From NCBI RefSeq assembly GCF_000158955.1, contig NZ_GG657757.1, forward strand, positions 7,303,274-7,348,168: 44,895 nt of DNA, read 5' to 3'. Origin of the DNA: Streptomyces viridochromogenes DSM 40736. GTDB taxonomy: Bacteria > Actinomycetota > Actinomycetes > Streptomycetales > Streptomycetaceae. Below, piece by piece: positions 1 through 8,734 of the stretch; position 1 is the stretch's first letter; every line of letters starts with the position of its first letter. The notes under the pieces are model-generated. The model was given only the letters and a program-made list of their open reading frames with translations, was not told where the DNA came from and searched no databases. The translations under genes were made by a program, and so were the position numbers.

Positions 1-1
1 C

Positions 2-1375
2 GCCTCGATCATCGTCGGACAGCTCATCAGCCACAGCGGCCGCTACAAGGCCTACCCGATCCTCGGCGGCGCCCTCTCCGTCACCGGCATGTGGCTGCTG
101 TCCCGCCTCGAGGTCGGCACACCGCGGCTGCACTACAGCATCTGGATGGCCGTCCTCGGCGCCGGCTTCGGCATGGTGATGCCGGTCCTGATCCTCGCCG
201 TGCAGAACTCGGTGCGCCCCGCCGACCTCGGCGCCGCCACCAGTGCCAACAACTACTTCCGCCAGATCGGCGGCAGCGTCGGGGCCGCCGTCTTCGGCAC
301 CCTCTTCGCCGACCGGCTCGGCGACGCCCTGACCCGCCGGCTCCCCCCGCGCGCGGGCACCCGGTTCCCCGACCCGGAGTCCATCACCCCGCAGCTCGTG
401 CACACCCTGCCCCCGGCCGTGCGCGACGGCTACGTCCGGGCGTACGCCGACGCCATGCCGCGGATCTTCCTCTACCTGGTGCCGGTGCTGGTCCTCGGAC
501 TGGTCATCGCCCTCTTCCTCAAGGAGAAACCCCTGGTGTCCCACATCGCCTCCGTCACCGACCCGGACACGGCGCCGGGGAACGCCCCGATCCCGCGGGC
601 CCGCGCGCCCCACGCCGCCGGCGTCCCCGTCTGCGGCTCGGTGCAGCACCACGACGGCACCGTCGTGCCCCGCGCGGCGCTCACCCTCATCGACATCACC
701 GGACAGCAGACCGGGCGCGTCGCGAGCGGCGAGGACGGACGCTACGCCCTGGCCACCCCGGGCCCGGGGGCCTACGTGCTGATCGCCGCCGCGGGCGGCC
801 ACCAGCCGCAGGCGGTCTCCGTGACCGTCGGCGAACGCCCCGTCGAACTGGACATCGTCCTGGGCGGCGCCGGAAACCTCGTCGGCAGCGTCGTCACCGC
901 CGACGGCACACCCGTGCGGGACGCCACCGTCACGCTCACCAACGTGCACGGCGAGGTCGTCGCCACCACCCGAAGCGGCCGCGAGGGCGGCTACATCATC
1001 ACCGAGCTGGTGGCCGGCGAGTACACCCTCGCCGCCAGCGCGCCCGCCTTCCGCCCGGCCGCGCTCCCCGTCACCGTCCAGGCCGCCCGCGAGACCCGCC
1101 GGGACATCGAGCTGGCCGGCGGCGCCGTGCTGCGCGGCACCGTCCGGGCCGGCGGCGGCCGGCCCGTGGAGGACGCGCGGGTGACCCTGCTGGACGTGGC
1201 GGGCAACGTCGTCGACACCCTCACCACCGGCCCCGACGGCACCTTCCGGTTCGTCGACCTGTCCTCCGGCGAGTACACCGTCATCGCCGCCGGCTACCCG
1301 CCCGTCGCCACCGTCCTCCAGGTGGCCGGAGGCGGACGCACCGAGCGGGACCTCCAGCTGGGACACGCGGACTGA
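2..1375 (+). CDS. MFS exporter (DHA2-like), C-terminal part, fused to three carboxypeptidase-regulatory-like domains
   Basis: The gene is open at the window edge; an in-frame ATG at 89 is internal. The first part is the end of a major facilitator permease: hydrophobic segments lie at about 89-115, 145-205 and 470-520, with the typical stretch AVQNSVRPADLGAATSANNY before a late helix. After the last helix (ending LFLKEKPLV) a linker of about 40 residues leads to three tandem domains of 80-85 residues, at about 632-875, 880-1123 and 1124-1372. Each has the pattern G-x-V...V..A.VTL.D..G......T..DG.Y....L..GEYTL.AA, which marks the CarboxypepD_reg/prealbumin-like beta-sandwich. The permease part probably exports a small molecule by proton antiport. 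In DHA2 transporters the C-terminus is cytoplasmic, which is odd for such domains. Family assignment is good; substrate unknown. Confidence 0.85.
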   Translation, partial: ASIIVGQLISHSGRYKAYPILGGALSVTGMWLLSRLEVGTPRLHYSIWMAVLGAGFGMVMPVLILAVQNSVRPADLGAATSANNYFRQIGGSVGAAVFGTLFADRLGDALTRRLPPRAGTRFPDPESITPQLVHTLPPAVRDGYVRAYADAMPRIFLYLVPVLVLGLVIALFLKEKPLVSHIASVTDPDTAPGNAPIPRARAPHAAGVPVCGSVQHHDGTVVPRAALTLIDITGQQTGRVASGEDGRYALATPGPGAYVLIAAAGGHQPQAVSVTVGERPVELDIVLGGAGNLVGSVVTADGTPVRDATVTLTNVHGEVVATTRSGREGGYIITELVAGEYTLAASAPAFRPAALPVTVQAARETRRDIELAGGAVLRGTVRAGGGRPVEDARVTLLDVAGNVVDTLTTGPDGTFRFVDLSSGEYTVIAAGYPPVATVLQVAGGGRTERDLQLGHAD

Positions 1376-1378
1376 ACC

Positions 1379-1420
1379 GCACCGGCGCGCGGGGTCGCAC
1401 GCCGGTGCGCACCCCGCGCG
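1379..1420 (+). terminator. Strong two-state hairpin behind the MFS fusion gene
   Basis: Four bases after the stop, CGCGCGGGGT (1386-1395) pairs with ACCCCGCGCG (1411-1420), and inside it CGCAC (1396-1400) pairs with GTGCG (1405-1409), giving about 15 base pairs with one bulge. A second pairing, GCACCGGCG (1379-1387) with CGCCGGTGC (1400-1408), overlaps it and excludes it. There is no T tract, as is usual for actinobacterial terminators. Confidence 0.65.
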
Positions 1421-1452
1421 AGCAATTCCCGCATTGCCGCACATGGCAACCG

Positions 1453-1477
1453 GCCGTCACCGTACGGTGGTGACGGC
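1453..1477. promoter_or_regulatory. Inverted repeat upstream of the SpoIIE-type phosphatase
   Basis: GCCGTCACC (1453-1461) and GGTGACGGC (1469-1477) are perfect 9-base arms around a 7-base centre. The element lies 43 bases before the start codon at 1520, so it could be an operator or sit in the leader. No regulator can be named from the sequence. Confidence 0.4.
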
Positions 1478-1519
1478 GGCACAGATCTCGCGGATCCGTG
1501 GGGAGAGAGGGCCTGGACC

Positions 1520-3970
1520 ATGGACCGTGGCACCGACAGGGACACAACTCCCGGCCCCGCGGCCGGAGACGGCACGGAGGCGGAGGCGACCGAGCCCGGC
1601 CGTGTCCCCCTGGCCGTGGTCGTCGTCGACCGCGAAGGCCTCGTGTCCCACTGGAGCCGGGGCGCCCGGCGCCTGTTCGGCCTTCCCAGGGAGGAGGCGA
1701 TCGGTCGCGCGGCGCTCGACCTGCTCCCCGTCTCCGGTGCGCTCCCCGAGGAACAGGACACCACCCCGTACGCGGACTACGACGGGCTCGGCCCCGACCT
1801 CGAATCCTCCCTCGACAAAGGGCTGTCCTACCCCGCCGCGGGCCGCGCCCGGCTCACCGCGGCCGGACGCGACCGGGCCGACGTCCTGTGGTGGGCCTAC
1901 CCCCTGGTCGGCCCCGGCCGCGAGCGGCTGCTCGTGCTGGCCGCCGACGCGGACGGGCTGCGCGCCGGCGGCACCGGCGACGGGCCGGTCGAGCGGATCG
2001 CTCCCGGCTTCGCCCTGCACACCGACTTCCCCGGGGCGGAGGACCTCGCCCGCCGGCTGCCCGAGATCCTGCCCAGCATGAGCGTCGGCGAGAGTGCCCG
2101 CATCGTCGCGCAGGTACTCGAACTCGGTTACCCCGTCCTGGAGTTCAGCCAGAACGACCGGGTGCCCGTCACCCCCGACTGGGGGGTGGCCCGGCGCGCC
2201 GAGCGCAGGGCCCGCCGCGAACGGGCCGCCCAGGCCCTGGCGGCCGGCGAGCCCCTGCCGGAGGAGCTGCGCGACGAGGGCGAGGACCTGGAGTACGCCG
2301 CCGTCCGCGAGCGCCTGGAGTTCCTCAACGAGGTCAGCGGCCGCATCGGCACCTCCCTCGACCTGTCGCGCACGATCATCGAGGTCAGCAAGGCCGTCGT
2401 GCCCCGCTTCACCGACGTCGCCGGCACCTACCTGCGCGAACAGGTCGTCGCCGGTGAGGGGTTCCGGGAAGGCGTGCCCGACACCACGACCATGTGGCAC
2501 CGGGTCGCCCTCGAGCACACCGACGAGCCCGGCCGCTGGGACGACGTCGTACCCGTCGGCGAGGCCATGCCGTTCCCGGCGCACACGCCGTTCTTCCAGT
2601 GCATGACCACCGGCGAACCCGTCCTGGTGCCGCGCATCAGCGAGGAGATGGGCCACGCCATCGCCGCGCAGTTCGACAAGCGCGACATCCGGCCGCTCAT
2701 CACCGGCCGCTCGATGCTCGTCGTGCCCCTGAAGGCGCGCAACGTCGTCCTGGGGTTCATGATCCTGCTGCGGCACCCGGAGCGGCCCGTCTTCAACGAC
2801 ATGGACCGGGTCACCGGCGCCGAACTCGCCGCCCGCGCGGGCCTCGTGCTCGACAACGCGCGCATGTACACGTTCCAGGAGAACGTCGCCGAGACGCTCC
2901 AGGACAGCATGCTGCCGCACATCCCGTCGCGCATGGCGGGCTGCGACATCGCCACCCGCTATCTGCCGGGCACGCTCCTCGGACGGGTCGGCGGCGACTG
3001 GTTCGACGCGGTGAAGCTGCCCGGCGGCCGCACCGCGTTCGTCGTCGGCGACGTCATGGGCCACGGGCTGAACTCGGCCGCCAAGATGGGCCAGTTGCGG
3101 ACGGCCGTGCACACCATGGCCGGACTCGACCTGCCGCCCGCCCAGCTGCTGCGCAACCTCGACGACCTCGCCCAGCGCCTCGGCGACACCTACCTCGCGA
3201 CCTGCCTGTACGCCGTCTACGACCCGATCGCGAGTGAACTGCGCCTGGCCAACGCGGGTCACATCCCGCCCGTCCTCGTCCGTGCCGAGAACGGCCGCAG
3301 CGAACTGCTCGACCTGCCCACGGGCGCGCCCGTCGGCGTCGGCGGGGTGCCCTTCGAAGCGGTGCGGGTGCGGGTGGAGCCCGGCGACCGGCTGGTGATG
3401 TGCACCGACGGGCTGGTCGAGATGCGCGGCGAGGACATCGGCGTAGGCCTCGCGACGCTCTGCGAGTCGGCCGCCCATCCGGCAGCGTCCATGGACGACG
3501 CCTGCGACACCATCATCCGTGCCCTCAACACGAGCGGCGGCCGCAAGGACGACGTGGCCCTGCTGATGGCCCGCCTGAACGGCATCGAGCCGGACGACGT
3601 CGCCGCGTGGCGGCTCGCCCTCGATCCGGCCGAAGCCGCCCGGGCCCGCGCCGCGGTGCGCGAACAACTCCACGGCTGGGGCCTGGCGAAGCTGGTCCCG
3701 CCCGCCGAGCTCATGGTCAGCGAACTGGTCACCAACGCCCTGCGGCACTCCCACGCCCGCCCCGTCGAACTGCGCCTCGTCCGCGGCGACACCCTGCTGT
3801 GCGAGGTGGACGACGACGACCACGAGCTGCCGACGCTGCTCGACACGGGCCCGCTCGACGACGTCGGACGCGGACTGAGGGTCGTCAGCACCCTGTCCCG
3901 GGAGTGGGGCACCAGCCGGACCAGAGCGGGCAAGACCGTCTGGTTCGAGCTGACCCTCCCACGCCGCTGA
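1520..3970 (+). CDS. PAS-GAF-SpoIIE (PP2C) phosphatase with C-terminal HATPase kinase domain
   Basis: An 816-residue multidomain signalling protein. Residues about 30-145 resemble a PAS domain (VVVDREGLVSHWSRGARRLF). A GAF domain follows at about 270-455. The SpoIIE/PP2C serine phosphatase lies at about 475-690, with metal-site motifs VGGDWFDA (near 493) and GDVMGHG (near 511). The last 115 residues form a GHKL ATPase of the RsbW/SpoIIAB type with the N box ELVTNALRHS near 735. Such proteins dephosphorylate anti-anti-sigma factors, and the ATPase domain may rephosphorylate them, so this could be a switch for a SigB/F-type sigma factor; one is encoded 36 kb downstream. The start is supported by GGGGAGAGAGG about ten bases upstream. 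No membrane segment is visible, so a cytoplasmic sensor is expected. The ligands of PAS and GAF are unknown. Confidence 0.93.
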   Translation: MDRGTDRDTTPGPAAGDGTEAEATEPGRVPLAVVVVDREGLVSHWSRGARRLFGLPREEAIGRAALDLLPVSGALPEEQDTTPYADYDGLGPDLESSLDKGLSYPAAGRARLTAAGRDRADVLWWAYPLVGPGRERLLVLAADADGLRAGGTGDGPVERIAPGFALHTDFPGAEDLARRLPEILPSMSVGESARIVAQVLELGYPVLEFSQNDRVPVTPDWGVARRAERRARRERAAQALAAGEPLPEELRDEGEDLEYAAVRERLEFLNEVSGRIGTSLDLSRTIIEVSKAVVPRFTDVAGTYLREQVVAGEGFREGVPDTTTMWHRVALEHTDEPGRWDDVVPVGEAMPFPAHTPFFQCMTTGEPVLVPRISEEMGHAIAAQFDKRDIRPLITGRSMLVVPLKARNVVLGFMILLRHPERPVFNDMDRVTGAELAARAGLVLDNARMYTFQENVAETLQDSMLPHIPSRMAGCDIATRYLPGTLLGRVGGDWFDAVKLPGGRTAFVVGDVMGHGLNSAAKMGQLRTAVHTMAGLDLPPAQLLRNLDDLAQRLGDTYLATCLYAVYDPIASELRLANAGHIPPVLVRAENGRSELLDLPTGAPVGVGGVPFEAVRVRVEPGDRLVMCTDGLVEMRGEDIGVGLATLCESAAHPAASMDDACDTIIRALNTSGGRKDDVALLMARLNGIEPDDVAAWRLALDPAEAARARAAVREQLHGWGLAKLVPPAELMVSELVTNALRHSHARPVELRLVRGDTLLCEVDDDDHELPTLLDTGPLDDVGRGLRVVSTLSREWGTSRTRAGKTVWFELTLPRR

Positions 3971-4001
3971 AGAACACCGGGGATCGAACGCCAAGTGAAG
4001 G

Positions 4002-4027
4002 ATCACGCCACGTTCTTGTGGCGGTGA
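4002..4027 (+). terminator. Imperfect hairpin after the phosphatase gene
   Basis: ATCACGCCAC (4002-4011) pairs with GTGGCGGTGA (4018-4027) with one bulged base and the loop GTTCTT. It lies 32 bases after the stop codon, where a terminator is expected. Confidence 0.4.
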
Positions 4028-4094
4028 CCAGGGCGCGGTACACCGTACTCGCCCGTCGCATGGCGGGATTCGTTCGCACCCTGGGGAGTTGGGC

Positions 4095-4820
4095 ATGAGC
4101 GTGACGAATCGGTACCGGGAGGCCTGGGAGGGGTTCTGGCGTGCGGCGTCCGCCGAACCCGGGGCGGTGTTCTGGGACGCGGAACCGGCCCTGACGGCCG
4201 GACCGCACCTCGCCCTGTTCGAACCACGTCTGGCCGATCCCGCGCTGCCGCTGGTGGACCTCGGCTGCGGCAACGGCACCCAGACCCGCTTCCTCGCCGA
4301 CCGCTTCCCGCGCGTCATGGGCGTCGACCTGTCGGCCGCGGCCCTGGACCACGCACGGCGGGCCGACCCGGCGGGCCAGGCCGTCTACCGGCAGCTGGAC
4401 GCCGCCGAGAAGAGCGAGGCACAGGCCCTGCACGCGGAGCTCGGTGACAGCAACGTGTACATGCGGGGCGTCCTGCACCAGTGCGAGTCCGAGGACCGGC
4501 AGTCGCTCGTGGACGGGATCGCCACCCTGGTGGGCGAACGGGGCCGGGCCTTCCTCGTGGAGCTCTCGGACGCCGCCAAGCCGGTGCTGACGGGACTGGC
4601 GAGCGGACCCGACGGTCCGCCGCCCAAGCTCGCGCCCGTCTTCCGGCACGGCATCGCCCCCGGCGAGGTCTCCGACGACGCCGTGCCGGAGTTCCTGCGC
4701 TCGGCCGGACTCGCCGTCCTGGCGAGCGGCGAACTGCCCCTCGCGACCACGGAGTACCGCCCCGACGGGGTGCGTGTCGAGCTGCCTTCGCGGTGGCTGC
4801 TGGCGGGGCGCACGGTCTGA
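4095..4820 (+). CDS. Class I SAM-dependent methyltransferase
   Basis: A 241-residue protein. The SAM-binding motif I is LVDLGCGNGTQTRFLADRF near residues 55-73, followed by the acidic residue of motif II in VMGVDLSAAALDHA. The first 40 residues (YREAWEGFWRAASAEPGAVFWD) are typical of small stand-alone actinobacterial methyltransferases. The substrate cannot be read from the sequence. ATG at 4095 is chosen because GGGGAG lies six bases upstream; a TTG two codons earlier has no such support. The gene is convergent with the broken regulator that follows, and no clear terminator separates the two. Confidence 0.88.
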   Translation: MSVTNRYREAWEGFWRAASAEPGAVFWDAEPALTAGPHLALFEPRLADPALPLVDLGCGNGTQTRFLADRFPRVMGVDLSAAALDHARRADPAGQAVYRQLDAAEKSEAQALHAELGDSNVYMRGVLHQCESEDRQSLVDGIATLVGERGRAFLVELSDAAKPVLTGLASGPDGPPPKLAPVFRHGIAPGEVSDDAVPEFLRSAGLAVLASGELPLATTEYRPDGVRVELPSRWLLAGRTV

Positions 4821-4853
4821 GACCCGGCCGGTGCGGGCCGGTCCGTGGTCCGT

Positions 4854-5294
4854 GCCGCCCGGCCGGTCGGCCAGACACGCCAGGTACAGGGCCATGGCCG
4901 TCCGGTGCTCGCGCAGCGGACGGCCCGAGAGCTGCTCGATCTTGTTCATGCGGTAGACGACGGTGTTGCGGTGGATGTGCAGCGCCGCGGACGCCCGGAC
5001 GAGGTTGAAGCCGCTCTCGCACCACGCGGTGATCGTGTCGCGCGGCGCCGGCCAGTCCGGCTGGTCCCGCAACCGCGCGGCGGTCAGGTCGAGCAGACGG
5101 GTGCGGGCGGACTGGCTCACCGCCGCCAGGAGCTGGTGGACCCGCAGATCACCGATCGCGTGGACGGTCGAGCCGCCGTCCACCCGGGAGCCCAGCCGCA
5201 GCGCGTCGCATGCGTCCTGGCAGGCGGTCGTCGTCGCCGCGGGCGTGCGCTCGCCGGGCCTTCTCGGCTCCTCGGACACCGGCTGCCCCTCCAT
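4854..5294 (-). pseudogene. CdaR/PucR-type regulator, only the C-terminal half remains, stop codon lost
   Basis: Read from an ATG at 5294, the frame encodes part of the GGDEF-like middle region and the PucR C-terminal helix-turn-helix (HTH_30): DTITAWCESGFNLVRASAAL followed by HIHRNTVVYRMNKIEQLSGR, ending LYLACLADRPGG. Full CdaR-family activators are 350-550 residues with an N-terminal sugar-diacid or GAF domain, absent here. Where the family normally stops, the frame has no stop codon and runs on antisense through the methyltransferase and into the phosphatase gene, down to 3885. Loss of both the N-terminal domain and the stop suggests decay, although a single-base assembly error near 4850 could explain the missing stop. 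A working short DNA-binding protein is possible but less likely. Confidence 0.7.
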
Positions 5295-5406
5295 CCGCTT
5301 CGACCGGCTCCGGAGGTGACGCGACGCGGCCTGGTGAGCGTGGGTTTGTCGGAGTACGGTCACTCTTCACCGTCCGTGCACCTGCCTCGTCCCCCGGAGG
5401 ACAGTC

Positions 5407-6504
5407 ATGCCGTTGCCCTGGTTACGGATGCTGGTCGCGTCGGCCGCGGCCCTGGTGCTGACCGCCCCGTCCGCGGTCGCCACCGCCGCGGCGCCGGGCG
5501 GGCACGGGCCGGCGGCGAGCGTGCACACCGCCGGGCGGGTCAAGGACGCCGGGGACGTGCTCCAGTACAGCTGGCCCGGCGTGTACTTCGAGGGCCGGAT
5601 CCGGGGCACCGGCGTGGGCGTCGTGCTCGACGACCCGGCCGCCGACTACGACGTCCAGGTCGACGGAAGCACCGTCGCCACCCTGGTCACGCCGGGCAGG
5701 ACCACCCACTGGGTCGACGGCCTGCGGGACGGCGTGCACACCGTCCGGCTCGTCAAGCGCAACGACACCCCCTGGAGCACCAGCGCGTTCGGCGGCTTCG
5801 TCGCCGCGCCCGGCGGCGCCGTGCTCGCCAGGCCGGCCGCACGCGGCCGCCAGATCGAGTTCGTCGGAGATTCGCTCACCGTCGGCTACGGCAACCTCTC
5901 GACCTCCCGCGACTGCGACGGCGAACAGCTGAAGCGCACCACCGACGCCGACGTCAGCTACGGCGCCCTCACCGCGCGCGAGCTGGGCGCCGACTACCAG
6001 ATCAACGCCTACTCGGGCCTCGGCATGGTGCGCAACTACAACGGCGGCTCACCGGACGTCACCTACCGCACCTTCTACGACCGCGCGCTGCTGAACGTCC
6101 CGGGCGACGTCTGGCAGAACCCGGGTACCTGGCGGCCGCGGCTCGTGGTGGTCCACCTCGGCACGAACGACTTCTCGACCCCCGTGGGCCCGGGCGAGCC
6201 GTGGACGGACGAGAGCCTCGCCGCCGCCTACCGGAGCGCGTACGGCGGCTTCCTCCACAAGCTCCGTGCGCGCTACGGGCCCGGAACCACCCTCGTGGCC
6301 GTCGGCGCCGGACCCTTCGCGGGTCACGTCCAGCAGGTGGTCGGGGAACTCACCGGGGCGGGGGACCGCCGGGTCCGCTACTGGCCCCTCGACGACACCG
6401 GCTTCGATCACACGGGCTGCCACTGGCACTACTCGGCCCACGACCACCGCCTCCTCGCCGACCGGCTCACCGCGTTCCTGCGCGACCTGCCGATCCGTTG
6501 GTGA
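5407..6504 (+). CDS. Secreted SGNH/GDSL esterase (CE2-like, acetylxylan esterase type)
   Basis: A 365-residue protein with a signal peptide (about residues 1-28, cleavage near AVATAAA). An N-terminal beta-sandwich (about 35-145) precedes the SGNH hydrolase domain. Block I is VGDSLTVGYG (near 155) with the nucleophile Ser, the Asn block is HLGTND, and the C-terminal block has DDTGFDHTGCHWHYSAHDH with the catalytic Asp/His region. This order (jelly-roll, then SGNH) is that of carbohydrate esterase family 2, which removes acetyl groups from plant polysaccharides. The start has CCCGGAGGACAGTC directly upstream. It stands alone between the broken regulator and the peptidase operon. Confidence 0.88.
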   Translation: MPLPWLRMLVASAAALVLTAPSAVATAAAPGGHGPAASVHTAGRVKDAGDVLQYSWPGVYFEGRIRGTGVGVVLDDPAADYDVQVDGSTVATLVTPGRTTHWVDGLRDGVHTVRLVKRNDTPWSTSAFGGFVAAPGGAVLARPAARGRQIEFVGDSLTVGYGNLSTSRDCDGEQLKRTTDADVSYGALTARELGADYQINAYSGLGMVRNYNGGSPDVTYRTFYDRALLNVPGDVWQNPGTWRPRLVVVHLGTNDFSTPVGPGEPWTDESLAAAYRSAYGGFLHKLRARYGPGTTLVAVGAGPFAGHVQQVVGELTGAGDRRVRYWPLDDTGFDHTGCHWHYSAHDHRLLADRLTAFLRDLPIRW

Positions 6505-6578
6505 GCACCTCGTAGCCGGTTCCGCCCGCAGCGCGTAACGTGACGAACCATGAAGATCTCCGTCCGGGGCCGCCCGTC

Positions 6579-7412
6579 ATGAGAATCCTCGTCAGCGCCG
6601 ACATGGAGGGCGCCACCGGTGTCACCTGGCCCGACGACGTGGTGCCCGGCGCCTCGCAGTGGGAGCGCTGCCGGTCGCTGTTCACCTCGGACGTCAATGC
6701 CGCCGTGCTCGGCTTCCACGACGGCGGCGCCGACGAGGTGATCATCAACGAGGCCCACTGGTCGATGCGCAACCTCCTGCTGGAGCGGCTCGACGACCGG
6801 GCCCAGCTGCTCACCGGGCGGCACAAGGAGCTGTCCATGGTGGAGGGCGTGCAGCACGGCGACGTCGACGGTGTCGCGTTCGTCGGCTACCACGCGGGCG
6901 CGGGCATGGAGGGCGTCCTCGCCCACACCTACCTCGCGAACTCCATCACGGGCGTGTGGCTGAACGACGTACGGGCGAGCGAGGGGCTGCTCAACGCCCA
7001 TGTCGTCGCCGAGTACGGGGTGCCGGTCGTCCTGGTCACCGGGGACGACGTGGCCTGCGAGGACGCGCTCGGGTACGCGCCCGGGGCGCTGAAGGTCGCG
7101 GTGAAGGACCACGTCTCGCGGTACGCGGCCGTGTGCCGTACGCCCGCCCGGACGGCCGCCGACATCCGGGCCGCGGCCAAGGAGGCCGCCTCGCTCGCGG
7201 TGCGGCACGAACCCGTGCGCGGGGGTCCGTTCACCGTCGCCGTCGAGTTCGACGCCGAGCACCTGGCCATGGCCGCCACCGTCGTGCCGGGTGTGGACCG
7301 GATCGGGGAGCGGAAGGTGGCGTACACGAGCGGGACCATGTACGAGGGCATCCGCGCCTTCAAGGCGGTCACCACGATCGTCTCGGCCGCGGTGGAGGAG
7401 CAGTATGGGTGA
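6579..7412 (+). CDS. dppA: M55 family D-aminopeptidase (DppA-like)
   Basis: A 277-residue protein beginning MRILVSADMEGATGVTWPDD, the signature of the M55 zinc D-aminopeptidases; the D-x-E pair in ADMEG is a metal ligand set. Further family blocks are NEAHWSMRN, GYHAGAGMEGVLAHTY and GVPVVLVTGDD. DppA removes N-terminal D-amino acids such as D-Ala from peptides and assembles as a decameric ring. ATG at 6579 matches the family N-terminus; a GTG at 6540 would add 13 residues without similarity. The gene overlaps the next by eight bases and opens a run of four peptidases with very different clans. The symbol is by family similarity. Confidence 0.88.
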   Translation: MRILVSADMEGATGVTWPDDVVPGASQWERCRSLFTSDVNAAVLGFHDGGADEVIINEAHWSMRNLLLERLDDRAQLLTGRHKELSMVEGVQHGDVDGVAFVGYHAGAGMEGVLAHTYLANSITGVWLNDVRASEGLLNAHVVAEYGVPVVLVTGDDVACEDALGYAPGALKVAVKDHVSRYAAVCRTPARTAADIRAAAKEAASLAVRHEPVRGGPFTVAVEFDAEHLAMAATVVPGVDRIGERKVAYTSGTMYEGIRAFKAVTTIVSAAVEEQYG

Positions 7413-8718
7413 GCAGATCGACGGGTCGGCGCTGGACGAGGTCGTGACGTTCACGTCCGACCTGATCCGGATCGACACCACGAACAGGGGCGGGGGCGAC
7501 TGCCAGGAGCGGCCCGCCGCCGAGTACGCCGCCGCCCGGCTCGCCGAGGCCGGGATCGAGCCGACGCTCCTGGAGCGCACCAAGGGCCGCACCAACGTCG
7601 TCGCCCGCGTCGAGGGCACGGACCCCTCGGCGGACGCGCTGCTCCTCCACGGCCATCTGGACGTCGTGCCCGCCGCGGCCGCCGACTGGAGCGTGCACCC
7701 CTTCTCCGGGGAGATCCGCGACGGCGTCGTCTGGGGGCGCGGCGCCGTCGACATGAAGAACATGGACGCGATGATCCTCGCGGTCGTGCGCGCCTGGGCG
7801 CGTCAGGGCGTCCGGCCCCCGCGGGACGTCGTCATCGCGTTCACCGCGGACGAGGAGGCCAGTGCCGAGGACGGCTCCGGGTTCCTCGCCGACGAGCACG
7901 CCGCACTGTTCGAGGGCTGCACCGAGGGCATCAGCGAGTCGGGCGCCTTCACCTTCCACGACGGCAACGGGCGGCAGATCTACCCGATCGCGGCCGGGGA
8001 ACGCGGCACCGCCTGGCTGAAGCTCACCGCGCGCGGACGCGCCGGGCACGGCTCCAAGGTGAACCGGGACAACGCCGTGACCCGCCTCGCCGGCGCCGTC
8101 GCGCGGATCGGCGCGCACGAGTGGCCGCTGCGGCTGACCCCGACTGTGCGTGCCGCGCTCACCGAACTCGCCGCGCTGTACGGCATCGAGACCGACGTCA
8201 CCGACGTGGACGCACTGCTGGAGAAGCTGGGGCCGGCCGCAAGGCTCGTCGAGCCGACCGTCCGCAACAGCGCCAACCCGACCATGCTGGACGCCGGTTA
8301 CAAGATCAATGTCATTCCCGGGGAGGCCGTGGCCCATGTGGACGGCCGGTACCTGCCCGGCGGCGAGGAGGAGTTCCGCGACACCCTCGACCGGCTCACC
8401 GGGCCGGACGTGGCGTGGGAGTACCACCACCGCGAGGTCGCCCTGGAGTCGCCGGTGGACTCGGCGACGTTCGCCCGGATGCGGGCCGCCGTCGAGGAGT
8501 TCGCCCCGGAGGGGCACGTGGTGCCGTACTGCATGTCCGGCGGCACGGACGCCAAGCAGTTCTCCCGCCTCGGCATCACCGGCTACGGCTTCACACCGCT
8601 GAAGCTGCCGGAGGGCTACGACTACGGGGCCATGTTCCACGGCGTCGACGAGCGGGTCCCCGTCGAGGCGCTGCACTTCGGTGTGCGGGTGCTCGACCGG
8701 TTCCTGCGGACGGCCTAG
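7405..8718 (+). CDS. M20 family zinc metallopeptidase
   Basis: A 437-residue protein of the M20 (ArgE/DapE/CPG2) family. Metal and catalytic residues are visible in LLLHGHLDVVP (His84, Asp86), WGRGAVDMKN (bridging Asp116) and FTADEEASAEDG (Glu150/Glu151). The dimerisation lid lies between about 200 and 320, and the last metal His is probably in the block around GAMFHGVDERVP. Substrates are N-acyl amino acids or short peptides; the exact one is unknown. The start ATG overlaps the end of dppA, which implies translational coupling. Placement between a D-aminopeptidase and an S9 peptidase suggests that it finishes peptide breakdown in the cytoplasm. Confidence 0.92.
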   Translation: MGEQIDGSALDEVVTFTSDLIRIDTTNRGGGDCQERPAAEYAAARLAEAGIEPTLLERTKGRTNVVARVEGTDPSADALLLHGHLDVVPAAAADWSVHPFSGEIRDGVVWGRGAVDMKNMDAMILAVVRAWARQGVRPPRDVVIAFTADEEASAEDGSGFLADEHAALFEGCTEGISESGAFTFHDGNGRQIYPIAAGERGTAWLKLTARGRAGHGSKVNRDNAVTRLAGAVARIGAHEWPLRLTPTVRAALTELAALYGIETDVTDVDALLEKLGPAARLVEPTVRNSANPTMLDAGYKINVIPGEAVAHVDGRYLPGGEEEFRDTLDRLTGPDVAWEYHHREVALESPVDSATFARMRAAVEEFAPEGHVVPYCMSGGTDAKQFSRLGITGYGFTPLKLPEGYDYGAMFHGVDERVPVEALHFGVRVLDRFLRTA

Positions 8719-8734
8719 GCGAGCGGGGGAGACG

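Noticed and set aside
1457..4318. A 953-codon open frame on the minus strand, antisense to the phosphatase gene
   Set aside because: High GC gives long stop-free shadows; the protein is of low complexity without domains, and the plus-strand frame has clear PP2C, GAF and ATPase motifs.
6540..6578. A GTG start 13 codons upstream for the D-aminopeptidase
   Set aside because: The family begins with the strand MRILVSADMEG, and the added residues match nothing.
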